Source: Patescibacteria group bacterium
GTDB lineage: Bacteria > Patescibacteriota > Microgenomatia > UBA1400 > MFAQ01
NCBI GenBank assembly: GCA_018819325.1
Contig: JAHJQJ010000052.1
Span: 1 to 11,226 of the forward strand
Length of the DNA: 11,226 nucleotides
Reading direction: 5' to 3'
This document shows, one piece after another, positions 1-6,918 of the stretch. Under the pieces are notes generated by a model, which saw only the letters and a program-made list of their open reading frames with translations, did not search any database and was not told where the DNA came from. The position numbers and the translations under genes were made by a program. The first letter of the stretch is position 1, and the number at the start of each line of letters is the position of its first letter.

Positions 1-114
1 GGCTCGAAAACAAAAGAGATTCTTTCATCTTTGTTTGGAACCTGGGACACCAAAGACCTAAACCCTCTAAAAGAATGCAGAGAACTTCTCACTAATCCAA
101 ATTACGCTATCTAA
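1..114 (+). CDS. 3' end of an unidentified gene (partial)
   Basis: An open frame enters from the left edge and stops at TAA 112-114, giving the last 37 residues of a protein (ending NPNYAI). The tail is hydrophilic and contains an FGTWDTKD stretch. That loosely resembles the C-termini of small AbrB/VapB-type antitoxins, but this is a weak impression and no domain can be named. The third frame is also open for about 90 bases, so the frame choice rests mainly on this frame reaching the edge and ending just before the intergenic gap. It is separated by 90 bases from the glycosyltransferase genes and probably does not belong to their operon. Confidence 0.45.
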   Translation, partial: GSKTKEILSSLFGTWDTKDLNPLKECRELLTNPNYAI

Positions 115-178
115 ACCCATTCAGGAAGTGTGAACTCTTACCTTTCTTCCTGGAGCCAAAAAACTTAAAAACTTTAAG

Positions 179-201
179 ATATACTCTCTACTAGAGTATA
201 T
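179..201. promoter_or_regulatory. Inverted repeat just upstream of the first glycosyltransferase
   Basis: A perfect 9-bp inverted repeat (ATATACTCT at 179-187, AGAGTATAT at 193-201) with a 5-base loop ends three bases before the ATG at 205. Its left arm contains TATACT (180-185), which matches a -10 box in five of six positions, but no convincing -35 hexamer lies upstream. It may be an operator over the operon promoter, or an RNA hairpin affecting initiation at 205. This is the only larger gap before the gene series (115-204), so a promoter is expected here. Confidence 0.35.
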
Positions 202-204
202 AAA

Positions 205-1446
205 ATGAACAGAATTGCAGTAGTAATCATGTTGGTAATGGCATTTTTTGTCCGCTTCTACGATTATTCTAATCGTCTAGTCTTTGGTCCCGAACAGTCC
301 ATGTCTCTTATCACCACGGGTGAGTACATAAAAGAAAAGTTTACTTTTTTAGGCGAGCCATACATTCAAAGAATGACCTCACACTCACACTATCTATTTC
401 ACAGTGCTGTTTTTAACTACGCCCTTGTTCCTTTAGAAATAATATTTAACTACAGCCCCTTTCTAATCACCATTTCCTTTACTCTTTTAAACATTGCCAC
501 CGGGTTTTTAATTTACATGTTAGTTAAAAAAGAAATAGGCATAATTCCTGCTTGGTTTTCTAGTTGTTTGTTTTTACTTAACTCAAAAATGATTCACCAC
601 TCTTTATTTATTTGGTCCCTTAACCTTCTTCCCTTGGTTGGTTTGTTATCAATTTATTATCTCTGGAAGTTGTTCAAAGAAAAAAACAAATTATCTTTCT
701 TATTTATTTTAGGGCTACTGTCTGGAATAGGTTTTGGTCTCCAGTACGTCTTTGCTTTTTCTGCCTTGGCTACCTTTTTACTAGTCATACTTTTCTCAAA
801 AAAGAAATTATTAAGCGGACTATTATTTCTGCTGGGATCTGCAATTGGCATCTTCCCCATGATAATTTTTGATCTAAGACATAACTTTTTTCACCTAAGT
901 ACCCTGTATCAATATTTTCTTGATCTACAAAGAGGGAGCGCTGGTGGTTTCTATACTTACTATCAGTTTCTAAATCTCTGGCCCTTGGCAGCAATTGTAG
1001 GGGGGCTAATACTTTCCCTTGTATATAAGATCAACAAACCGGTAACTGTTTTACTTTTGGTCTGTTACATATTTTTCCAAGTTGTTTCTCCGTTTTCAAA
1101 ATTAACCACCGGCAAAATTACTCCTCAAGACATTACTCTAAATAATCTAGAAGGCATAGCCGAAACAATATCAAAAGACAATCCTCCAGAAAAATTTAAC
1201 ATAGCCATGTTACTTGATTTCGACACCAGAGCCCACCCCCTAAGATACATGCTTACCTTTAAGCACAATCTTAAACCTCAGGTCGTAACCAACTATAATA
1301 ATATCGACGCCCTATATGTGCTGGCTCCAAAAGAATATGATGTTATAAATCCAGCCGTTTGGGAATTAAGAACATACCTACCATACAAGGTTGAACTACT
1401 TGATAGTCCTACAGATAACCATAAACTATATAAAATAACCAAATGA
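205..1446 (+). CDS. GT-C family (PMT/GT39-like) membrane glycosyltransferase
   Basis: This 413-residue polytopic membrane protein has about nine or ten hydrophobic segments between residues 4 and 297, followed by a soluble tail of about 115 residues. It fits the PMT_2/ArnT-like GT-C fold, whose members move a sugar from a polyprenyl-phosphate carrier to an acceptor on the outer face of the membrane. Supporting marks are the opening FVRFYD after the first helix, an acidic residue in the first outer loop (FGPEQ, E30), a GLQYVFAFS segment (178-186) where the family has its GLxxQ region, and PMIIFDLRHNFF (218-229), typical of bacterial relatives. The usual DE or DD pair in the first loop is reduced to PE, so catalysis is less certain. 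The ATG has no Shine-Dalgarno site, only a hairpin directly upstream. The stop overlaps the next start as ATGA, implying coupled translation. Sugar and acceptor are unknown. Confidence 0.8.
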   Translation: MNRIAVVIMLVMAFFVRFYDYSNRLVFGPEQSMSLITTGEYIKEKFTFLGEPYIQRMTSHSHYLFHSAVFNYALVPLEIIFNYSPFLITISFTLLNIATGFLIYMLVKKEIGIIPAWFSSCLFLLNSKMIHHSLFIWSLNLLPLVGLLSIYYLWKLFKEKNKLSFLFILGLLSGIGFGLQYVFAFSALATFLLVILFSKKKLLSGLLFLLGSAIGIFPMIIFDLRHNFFHLSTLYQYFLDLQRGSAGGFYTYYQFLNLWPLAAIVGGLILSLVYKINKPVTVLLLVCYIFFQVVSPFSKLTTGKITPQDITLNNLEGIAETISKDNPPEKFNIAMLLDFDTRAHPLRYMLTFKHNLKPQVVTNYNNIDALYVLAPKEYDVINPAVWELRTYLPYKVELLDSPTDNHKLYKITK

Positions 1447-2846
1447 GTCAGTTTATAAAAGAAAATAAGTTTATCCTAGCTCTAGTTTTCTTGGTTTTTC
1501 TTCCCTCTCTATTTACCTTCTTTTCAGGTGACGACTGGTCTCATCTTAGGCTATCCCAAATAAGCTCATTCTCTGAGTTCTTCAACTTTTTTTCCTTTAG
1601 CAATAATGCTCAAACCGCAAGTTTTTACAGACCCTTGTCTACCCAAGTATTTTTCTTTATCTTTCAAACCATTTTTGGTTTAAATAGCTTTTTTTACCAC
1701 ATTTTTGTAATGGCTGGTTTCTTTTACAGCCTTTATCTTTTGCACTCTCTTTGCTTAATTCTATTTAAAAACAAGCTTGTTGCTAATGTTAGTTTAATTA
1801 TTTACGCCGTATCTGCCACCAACTTTACCCGCTTGTATTTTCTTTCTGCCTTTCAAGAAATACTTATGGTAATTTTTATCCTCTCATCTCTCATCTATTT
1901 TGCTACCAAAAAATATCAACGATCGTTGATATTTTTTATTCTTGCTTTAATGAGTAAGGAAACAGCCATTGTCTTACCAGCTATTCTACTGGCATACTCA
2001 ATATTGTTTAACAAGAAAATAAATATCAAAAAACACCTTTGGTTTTGGATCATCTCTGCCGTCTATCTTTGCTTTAGGTTTTTCATCTTCAAGTTGCCAG
2101 TAGGGGATAGTTACATATTTAGCTTCTCCCCCAAAAGTATTTTAAATACTTTGTTTTGGTACGTTACTTGGTCTTTTGGCACTCCTGAACTATTGGTCGA
2201 CTACATCTCAAGCGGCTTAAAGCCCATCCCCAGGCTGTTTACCGACTACCCAACTTGGTCATATATCATGCTAACCGGAACCGTTACTCTTGTTTCTTAT
2301 ACAGGTTACATTTTTGCTAAAACATTAAGAAGTCTAAACAAAAAACATCTTTTCTCTGCTCTATTGTTTCTAGTATCAATCTCTCCGTTGCTACTTCTTC
2401 CTTGGCACAAATTCACTTTAGAGCTTGGTCTACCCCTGGTTGGCTTTAGCATGTTTGTCTCACTTCTATTGGTGGCTCATAAAAAAGACCTGAAAACTTT
2501 TCTTGTATTATTTATCATCTTTAATCTGCTTACAAACTACCTAACCTACACCAGGCATTATTCAGTTGGGCGCTCTAAAATATCCACCCAAATTAGTGAA
2601 TTTCTCAAAAACAATTACCCAACTTATCCAGAAGACTCATACTTTGAATTTATTAACGATACTCAAGACTACGGGGCCACCTGGGGTTCTTCTAAACAAA
2701 TTTCCCACACAATCTCGTCTTCAGATATGTTCAAAGTCTTTTATAATAACCATACCATTCAAGTATTTTTTGAAGATGATACAGAAGCAGAAAGGCCAAC
2801 AGACAAAAAACAAATTAAAATAAGCACCAAGCAGTTTTTTAAATGA
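1443..2846 (+). CDS. GT-C family membrane glycosyltransferase, TMTC/PMT-like
   Basis: This 467-residue membrane protein has about eleven hydrophobic segments up to residue 368 and a soluble C-terminal region of about 95 residues. The first outer loop carries GDDWSH (29-34), the acidic pair expected to bind the lipid-phosphate sugar donor in GT-C enzymes. It is followed by FYRPLS (61-66) and MSKETAIVLP (170-179), both recognisable from TMTC-like and bacterial PMT-like relatives. The tail has FINDTQDYGATWGSSKQ (403-419). Together these support a second extracytoplasmic transferase distinct from its upstream neighbour. It shares ATGA with both the gene before and the gene after, so the three should be translated as a coupled set. 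A 30-bp perfect palindrome lies inside the gene at 1908-1937, encoding the loop between two helices. The specific sugar cannot be told from sequence. Confidence 0.82.
   Translation: MSQFIKENKFILALVFLVFLPSLFTFFSGDDWSHLRLSQISSFSEFFNFFSFSNNAQTASFYRPLSTQVFFFIFQTIFGLNSFFYHIFVMAGFFYSLYLLHSLCLILFKNKLVANVSLIIYAVSATNFTRLYFLSAFQEILMVIFILSSLIYFATKKYQRSLIFFILALMSKETAIVLPAILLAYSILFNKKINIKKHLWFWIISAVYLCFRFFIFKLPVGDSYIFSFSPKSILNTLFWYVTWSFGTPELLVDYISSGLKPIPRLFTDYPTWSYIMLTGTVTLVSYTGYIFAKTLRSLNKKHLFSALLFLVSISPLLLLPWHKFTLELGLPLVGFSMFVSLLLVAHKKDLKTFLVLFIIFNLLTNYLTYTRHYSVGRSKISTQISEFLKNNYPTYPEDSYFEFINDTQDYGATWGSSKQISHTISSSDMFKVFYNNHTIQVFFEDDTEAERPTDKKQIKISTKQFFK
1908..1937. repeat. 30-bp perfect palindrome inside a glycosyltransferase gene
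   Basis: The 15-base arm AAAAAATATCAACGA (1908-1922) is followed immediately by its exact reverse complement (1923-1937), with no loop. In the reading frame of the surrounding gene it is exactly ten codons, KKYQRSLIFF, at residues 156-165, a short polar loop entering the next helix. A perfect match of this length is far above chance, although the runs of A and T at the ends contribute cheaply. On the + strand it ends in six T, so it superficially resembles a terminator, but the stem is AT-rich. Confidence 0.85.
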
Positions 2847-4510
2847 TTAAACACAAAAAAACATTTTCTCCACATTTAATACTGGCAATAATTCTTGTTA
2901 TTTCGTTTTTCTTAAGATTCTACCGTTTGGGAATTAATATACCATCACTATATTCAGATGATCTTGGCCACTTGCAAATGTTGTTTTCAATTCAAGGTCA
3001 AATCACAATTTTAGGTTTGTTTAGTAAATTTTTACACCTCCTTTTCACTTTTACCTGGGCCCTTGGACCAACAGTTTTGGGAATTAGGTTCGCCACCGCC
3101 CTTTATGGATCACTAATTCCTCTGTTCATGTTTTTCTTTGTCAAGGCTGTAAATAGAAAAAACATTCAAGTAGCCTTGGTCTCTTCAGCTTTATCCACTG
3201 TCTTGCCCTGGAGTTTCATGATTAGTCGGGGGGCTTATACCCACATTCCTCTTATCATTATTCTAACCCTTGTTCACCTAACCTTATTTATCAAAGCCAA
3301 GAAAATAACCCAATATTTAGTCTCACTAATTCCACTTCTCCTTGCTGCCAATTATTATCCATCAATGATTGTTATCACACCTTTAGTCATTCCTTTTTAC
3401 GCACACCACCTTTATAGAAAAACAAAAACAAAAAAACAAAAACAAGCAATCTTAATAACAACTATGATGTTAGCTTTTACTATTATTGCCATCTTTTTTA
3501 CAAGATATAACGGTTTCACCAAGCAAAGTAGGGGGGTCAGCCTAGTGATTACCAACGACGTTAACGTAACCGCAGAAACCAATCTTTACCGGGGCTACTC
3601 ACAAAAAACCTCTCCCAGTATCTTTTCCTTTGGGCTACCAACGGAAACAGTAGCCAACAAGCTTTTATACAACTTCCCCGCCGCCGTTGTCCGTCAATTC
3701 ACAGAAAACTATCTTTCATTTTTCTCACCAGACTTCCTTTTTCTAAAAGGGGACAGCGTTCTTCGCCACTCCACCGGTCAGTTCGGGGTTTTCTTTCCGG
3801 TTCTTTTACCCTTTATGGTTTACGGCGCTTTTATCTTCTTCAACAAAACAAAAAAGAAGCATAAACAGTTACTTCTGCTTTGGATAATTATCTCTCCTAT
3901 ACCGGCCGCTATTACTAACGACGGTGCTAAATATCTTCTAAGGGTAGTTACCCTGCTTCCACTACTTACGTATTTTTCTGCTCTGGGAATAACCAAATAT
4001 ATTTCTCTCTTCAAAGCCAAAACAAAAACAATAATTTCCACAGTTGTTTTTTCAGCAATTCTTTTTTCCGCTTATGGTTTTTTCTTTGGCTACTTCCACG
4101 TTTACCCCACTCTTTCAGCCCAAAGTTATGAATATGGCTTTAGGGAACTGTCTGATTTTCAAGTAGAAAATAACAACCAACCCCTACTTGTGTTGTGGGA
4201 AGGACCGTACCCAAACTCATACTTCCGTTTCTATCAACAAACCAAACTATCTGAATATTTCGGCTTCAACACCAAAGAGATCATTATTGGAAACTCTCTC
4301 TTCTATCAAACCTTTGACAACCTATACTTTTCTTGGCCCAAATCAAAACAAGATCTAGACAGCTTCTTAACCCAATATCAAGTTCCACACATTGCTTTCC
4401 CCAAAACTTATCTTTTAAATAATCCACAATACACGCCAGCCTTCTCTTTGCCCCCAGAACTAATTCTGTTCCCTGATCTCTCCACAGCCTTCACTATTTA
4501 TAAGTTATAA
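2843..4510 (+). CDS. GT-C family (PMT/GT39-like) membrane glycosyltransferase
   Basis: This is the longest of the three tandem GT-C proteins at 555 residues. The opening FFLRFYRLG (22-30) is followed by an outer loop with LYSDDLGH (36-43), whose D39-D40 pair fits the catalytic acidic motif of PMT_2 enzymes. LPWSFMISRG (121-130), FFSPDFLFLKGDSVLRHST (293-311) and SPIPAAIT (351-358) with the following LLRVVTLLPLL (365-375) are strongly typical of bacterial GT39-like proteins. The last 130 residues form a soluble domain. The expected role is transfer of a sugar from a polyprenyl-phosphate donor at the outer membrane face. The start overlaps the preceding stop as ATGA; the end lies nine bases before gmd. 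With an intact DD motif and full family length, this is the best supported active GT-C enzyme here. Donor and acceptor are unknown. Confidence 0.88.
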   Translation: MIKHKKTFSPHLILAIILVISFFLRFYRLGINIPSLYSDDLGHLQMLFSIQGQITILGLFSKFLHLLFTFTWALGPTVLGIRFATALYGSLIPLFMFFFVKAVNRKNIQVALVSSALSTVLPWSFMISRGAYTHIPLIIILTLVHLTLFIKAKKITQYLVSLIPLLLAANYYPSMIVITPLVIPFYAHHLYRKTKTKKQKQAILITTMMLAFTIIAIFFTRYNGFTKQSRGVSLVITNDVNVTAETNLYRGYSQKTSPSIFSFGLPTETVANKLLYNFPAAVVRQFTENYLSFFSPDFLFLKGDSVLRHSTGQFGVFFPVLLPFMVYGAFIFFNKTKKKHKQLLLLWIIISPIPAAITNDGAKYLLRVVTLLPLLTYFSALGITKYISLFKAKTKTIISTVVFSAILFSAYGFFFGYFHVYPTLSAQSYEYGFRELSDFQVENNNQPLLVLWEGPYPNSYFRFYQQTKLSEYFGFNTKEIIIGNSLFYQTFDNLYFSWPKSKQDLDSFLTQYQVPHIAFPKTYLLNNPQYTPAFSLPPELILFPDLSTAFTIYKL

Positions 4511-4519
4511 TAAATAAAC

Positions 4520-5545
4520 ATGCCAAGAAAAAAAACCAAGAAAGCCTTCATTACCGGAATTACAGGTCAAGATGGGTCTTACTTAGCAGAATTTTTACTA
4601 GAAAAAGGCTACAAGGTATATGGCCTGCTAAGACGTAAATCGAAACCGGACTATGGTCATGTGGGACACTTGCGCCACAACATCAAGTTCGTCTTTGGTG
4701 ATTTAGCCGACCCCGCTTGCCTTTCCATGTATCTTAAAAAAATTAAACCAGACGAGATATATAATCTGGGGGCTCAAAGCCACGTTCACGAATCTTGGAA
4801 CCAGCCTTTAGCTACCGCCGATCAAACCGGTTTGGGGGCTCTGCGTGTTTTCGAGGCCGTAAGAAACGTTTGTCCCAAAGCACGAGTTTATCAAGCCAGC
4901 ACCAGTGAGTTGTTTGGTGAAGCTGTAGAGGTACCCCAAACAGAAAAAACTCCCCTTAACCCAAATAACCCTTACGCCGCCGCCAAGGCCCTAGCTCACT
5001 TTGACGCTAGAATCTACAGAAAATCATTTAATTTATTCATCTCTACTGGCATTATGTTTAACCACGAATCTCCCAGAAGAAGCCCCGATTTTGTCACCAG
5101 AAAAGTTTCCTTAGCCGCCGCATCCATTAAACTTGGCTTAAAGGGTCGCAAAATCCCCATTAGTCAAGGTGGGGAACCAGTGGTAAACAGAAAAGGCAAG
5201 TTAGAGCTAGGCAATCTAAATTCCAAGCGCGACTGGGGATTTGCCGGTGATTACGTTGAAGCCATGTGGATGATCCTACAACACAACAAACCAGACGACT
5301 TCATCGTCTCCACCGGAGAAGTACGCACGGTTAAACAGTTAGCCAAAGAAGCATTCGGTGCTGTTGGATTAAATTGGAAAGACCACGTAGTAGTTAACCA
5401 AAAATGGATTAGGCCAACAGAAACAGGGCCACTAATGGGGGACCACAGCAAAATCACCAAGGAACTTGGCTGGAAGCCCAAAACTACCTTTAAACAACTG
5501 GTAAAGATGATGGTGGAGTCAGATCTTAAACTCCTGAAGCAATAA
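4520..5545 (+). CDS. gmd: GDP-mannose 4,6-dehydratase
   Basis: Converts GDP-D-mannose to GDP-4-keto-6-deoxy-D-mannose in the cytoplasm, the first committed step to GDP-L-fucose, GDP-D-rhamnose and related deoxysugars. It is an extended short-chain dehydrogenase of 341 residues. Visible marks are the NAD(P)-binding GITGQDGSYLAE (13-24), the catalytic Thr-Ser-Glu in ASTSELFGE (126-134), the Tyr-Lys pair in PYAAAKALAH (Y152, K156), the family signature FNHESPRR (180-187), FVTRK (191-195), GNLNSKRDWGFAGDYVEAMW (231-250) and the closing GWKPKTTFKQLV. Compared with the E. coli type there are roughly 15-18 extra residues between KLGL (204-207) and LELGNL (228-233), an apparent insert of about 208-226. 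It follows the third GT-C gene by nine bases with no Shine-Dalgarno site. No GMER- or Rmd-type 4-keto reductase lies in the window, so the final sugar is unknown. Confidence 0.95.
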   Translation: MPRKKTKKAFITGITGQDGSYLAEFLLEKGYKVYGLLRRKSKPDYGHVGHLRHNIKFVFGDLADPACLSMYLKKIKPDEIYNLGAQSHVHESWNQPLATADQTGLGALRVFEAVRNVCPKARVYQASTSELFGEAVEVPQTEKTPLNPNNPYAAAKALAHFDARIYRKSFNLFISTGIMFNHESPRRSPDFVTRKVSLAAASIKLGLKGRKIPISQGGEPVVNRKGKLELGNLNSKRDWGFAGDYVEAMWMILQHNKPDDFIVSTGEVRTVKQLAKEAFGAVGLNWKDHVVVNQKWIRPTETGPLMGDHSKITKELGWKPKTTFKQLVKMMVESDLKLLKQ

Positions 5546-5556
5546 ACTCCCAGTTC

Positions 5557-5618
5557 GTCATTCTGGTAAGTGAGTCTTCGAACGCATCCAGAATCGATTC
5601 TGGACAAGCCAGAATGAC
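5557..5618. repeat. Nested palindromic repeat between gmd and the flippase gene
   Basis: The outer arms are GTCATTCTGG (5557-5566) and its exact reverse complement CCAGAATGAC (5609-5618). Between them lies a perfect 16-bp palindrome, CCAGAATCGATTCTGG (5588-5603), whose halves also match the outer arms. This architecture is that of the short dispersed palindromic repeats found in many bacterial genomes. The sequence GAGTCTTCGA (5572-5581) recurs on the opposite strand within the larger element at 7466-7640, so the two appear related. The right arm contributes the ATG of the downstream frame (5614-5616). No T-run follows, so it does not look like an intrinsic terminator. Confidence 0.8.
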
Positions 5619-6879
5619 AAAAATCCATTACAATAAAAGGGTGGACAAAATAAAATCCTTGTTAACTTCCCAGACCTCTAAAGACACAGCCATAAGTTTA
5701 GCTGGTAGCGGAGTAGTTGCTGTTGCTGGTGTTGTTTTTACCATTCTTCTAGCCAGGGCCCTAGAGCCAGAAAGTTTTGGTATTTATTCCTCATTAGCCG
5801 CTATCGTAGGTATTGTTTCCGTTTTAGGGGATTTGGGTATTGGTTCAGCTCTAGTTAATTTCTTACCCAAACTTCCCAACAAACGCCAAGTTTTAGTAGC
5901 CACCAGCTTTTGGTTCCAGATCATCATAGCCACAATCTTTTCCATTCTAATTTCCGTCCTTGCTTTTATAAACCACACCATCGTTCCAGGCTCCATCCCC
6001 GTTCATCTTATTTTAGCCGGCGTACTCACCGGCATTTATATAATTAACCAATATGCCGTTGGCCTTCTTAAGGCAGAAAAAAGGTTTTTAGAAGCTTCAA
6101 TCGTCCAAGCCGTTGATTCGCTGGGTAAACTTGGTTTAATTTTTGTATTTTTAACAAACAACCAACTCACCATAGGCGCAGCCCTACTATTCAACTCAAT
6201 CTCTGTTGTTATTTCTACCATTTATGCCCTACGTTTAGAGCTGAATAACCTTCCTCTAATACTTCCCAAACTTTACTTAAAAAAAATATTCAAGTTTGCC
6301 AAATGGATAGGCTTGTCTCGTGCTTTTGGCGTTGCCGTTTCCAGAGTCGACATCATCTTACTAAACCTTATGCACTCCAGTTTTTCGGCCGGTATTTTTG
6401 CCGCCGCCAGCAGGGTAGGCTTAGTCTTTGCCCTTGTAGTTTCTGCTTTGGGTTCGGTAGTCGCTCCACGCTTTTCTGGCTTTACCAAGCGAACTCAAAC
6501 CATTGGCTATCTTAAAAAACTTTTTTTGTTAACCAGTCTGATCTCACTTGCCATGCTTGTTATGGTTGCCCTTGCTAAACCAATCGTTTTACTTGTTTTT
6601 GGGGTCAAGTATCTAGAAGCTATTCCGGTCTTCCAAGTACTTACCATAGCCCTTATTCCATTCTTGTTTTCCATTATTACATCCAATCCTATTATCTACA
6701 CCTACAACCAGCCAGACTACTTTGCCAAGATTACCATCATCCAGGTAGTCATCTTGGTTGCCCTAGACATCATCCTTATTCCTTCCTTGGGGGCCATGGC
6801 CCCAGCCATTTCCATAGGAGTTTCAAACCTAGTGGTTCTTGCCCTTGGGGGAATCCGTCTTAAAAAATTACTCGCTTGA
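5614..6879 (+). CDS. Wzx-type polysaccharide/oligosaccharide flippase
   Basis: A polytopic membrane protein of the MVF (MATE-like) superfamily, polysaccharide-biosynthesis family, expected to flip lipid-linked oligosaccharides from the cytoplasmic to the outer face. The N-terminal half has the family pattern: a glycine-rich first helix (GSGVVAVAGVVFTILLARAL, 31-50), EPESFGIYSSLAAIVGIVSV (51-70) and LGDLGIGSALVNFLP (71-85). Around twelve helices follow over 421 residues, a usual length. Start choice: the longest frame begins at ATG 5614, but that codon lies in the right arm of a palindromic repeat. GTG 5641 in the same frame would give a protein beginning with the DKIKSLL helix typical of relatives, and may be the native start. 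Neither has a proper Shine-Dalgarno site. Its position next to gmd and before the cytoplasmic transferases fits O-antigen- or capsule-like assembly. Confidence 0.88.
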   Translation: MTKIHYNKRVDKIKSLLTSQTSKDTAISLAGSGVVAVAGVVFTILLARALEPESFGIYSSLAAIVGIVSVLGDLGIGSALVNFLPKLPNKRQVLVATSFWFQIIIATIFSILISVLAFINHTIVPGSIPVHLILAGVLTGIYIINQYAVGLLKAEKRFLEASIVQAVDSLGKLGLIFVFLTNNQLTIGAALLFNSISVVISTIYALRLELNNLPLILPKLYLKKIFKFAKWIGLSRAFGVAVSRVDIILLNLMHSSFSAGIFAAASRVGLVFALVVSALGSVVAPRFSGFTKRTQTIGYLKKLFLLTSLISLAMLVMVALAKPIVLLVFGVKYLEAIPVFQVLTIALIPFLFSIITSNPIIYTYNQPDYFAKITIIQVVILVALDIILIPSLGAMAPAISIGVSNLVVLALGGIRLKKLLA

Positions 6880-6882
6880 ATA

Positions 6883-6912
6883 TTGACTAAGGTATATACC
6901 ATTGTTTAGAAT
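6883..6912 (+). promoter_or_regulatory. Putative sigma-70-type promoter giving a leaderless transcript
   Basis: TTGACT (6883-6888) and TAGAAT (6907-6912) each match the -35 and -10 consensus in five of six positions and are 18 bases apart. The -10 box ends six bases before the ATG at 6919, so transcription would start at or next to the A of the start codon, leaving no leader. This fits the lack of a Shine-Dalgarno site. The promoter begins four bases after the flippase stop, and would let the genes from 6919 onward be expressed separately from the upstream set. Confidence 0.5.
6891..6900. promoter_or_regulatory. Palindrome between the -35 and -10 boxes (possible operator)
   Basis: GGTATATACC is a perfect 10-bp palindrome lying wholly within the spacer of the putative promoter at 6883-6912. 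That is a classic place for a repressor or MerR-type activator site, but the palindrome is short and no regulator gene is nearby, so this is suggestive only. Confidence 0.3.
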
Positions 6913-6918
6913 GTAACT

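Noticed and set aside
122..152. 7-bp inverted repeat (CAGGAAG / CTTCCTG) as a terminator for the first partial gene
   Set aside because: The loop is 17 bases and no T-run follows; too weak to call.
1770..1781. 12-bp palindrome AACAAGCTTGTT
   Set aside because: Short enough to occur by chance in 11 kb, and it has no special position.
2566..2823. Open frame of 85 codons in another + frame
   Set aside because: It is fully inside the second GT-C gene, whose conserved C-terminal tail covers the same bases; a composition artefact.
4506..4511. TATAAT just before gmd as a promoter
   Set aside because: A perfect -10 hexamer, but it overlaps the preceding stop codon, has no -35 match at 16-18 bases, and such words are common in this AT-rich sequence.
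5251..5628. Open frame of 125 codons on the minus strand
   Set aside because: It lies almost wholly opposite gmd, whose motifs are unmistakable, shows no recognisable protein features, and begins in the palindromic repeat.
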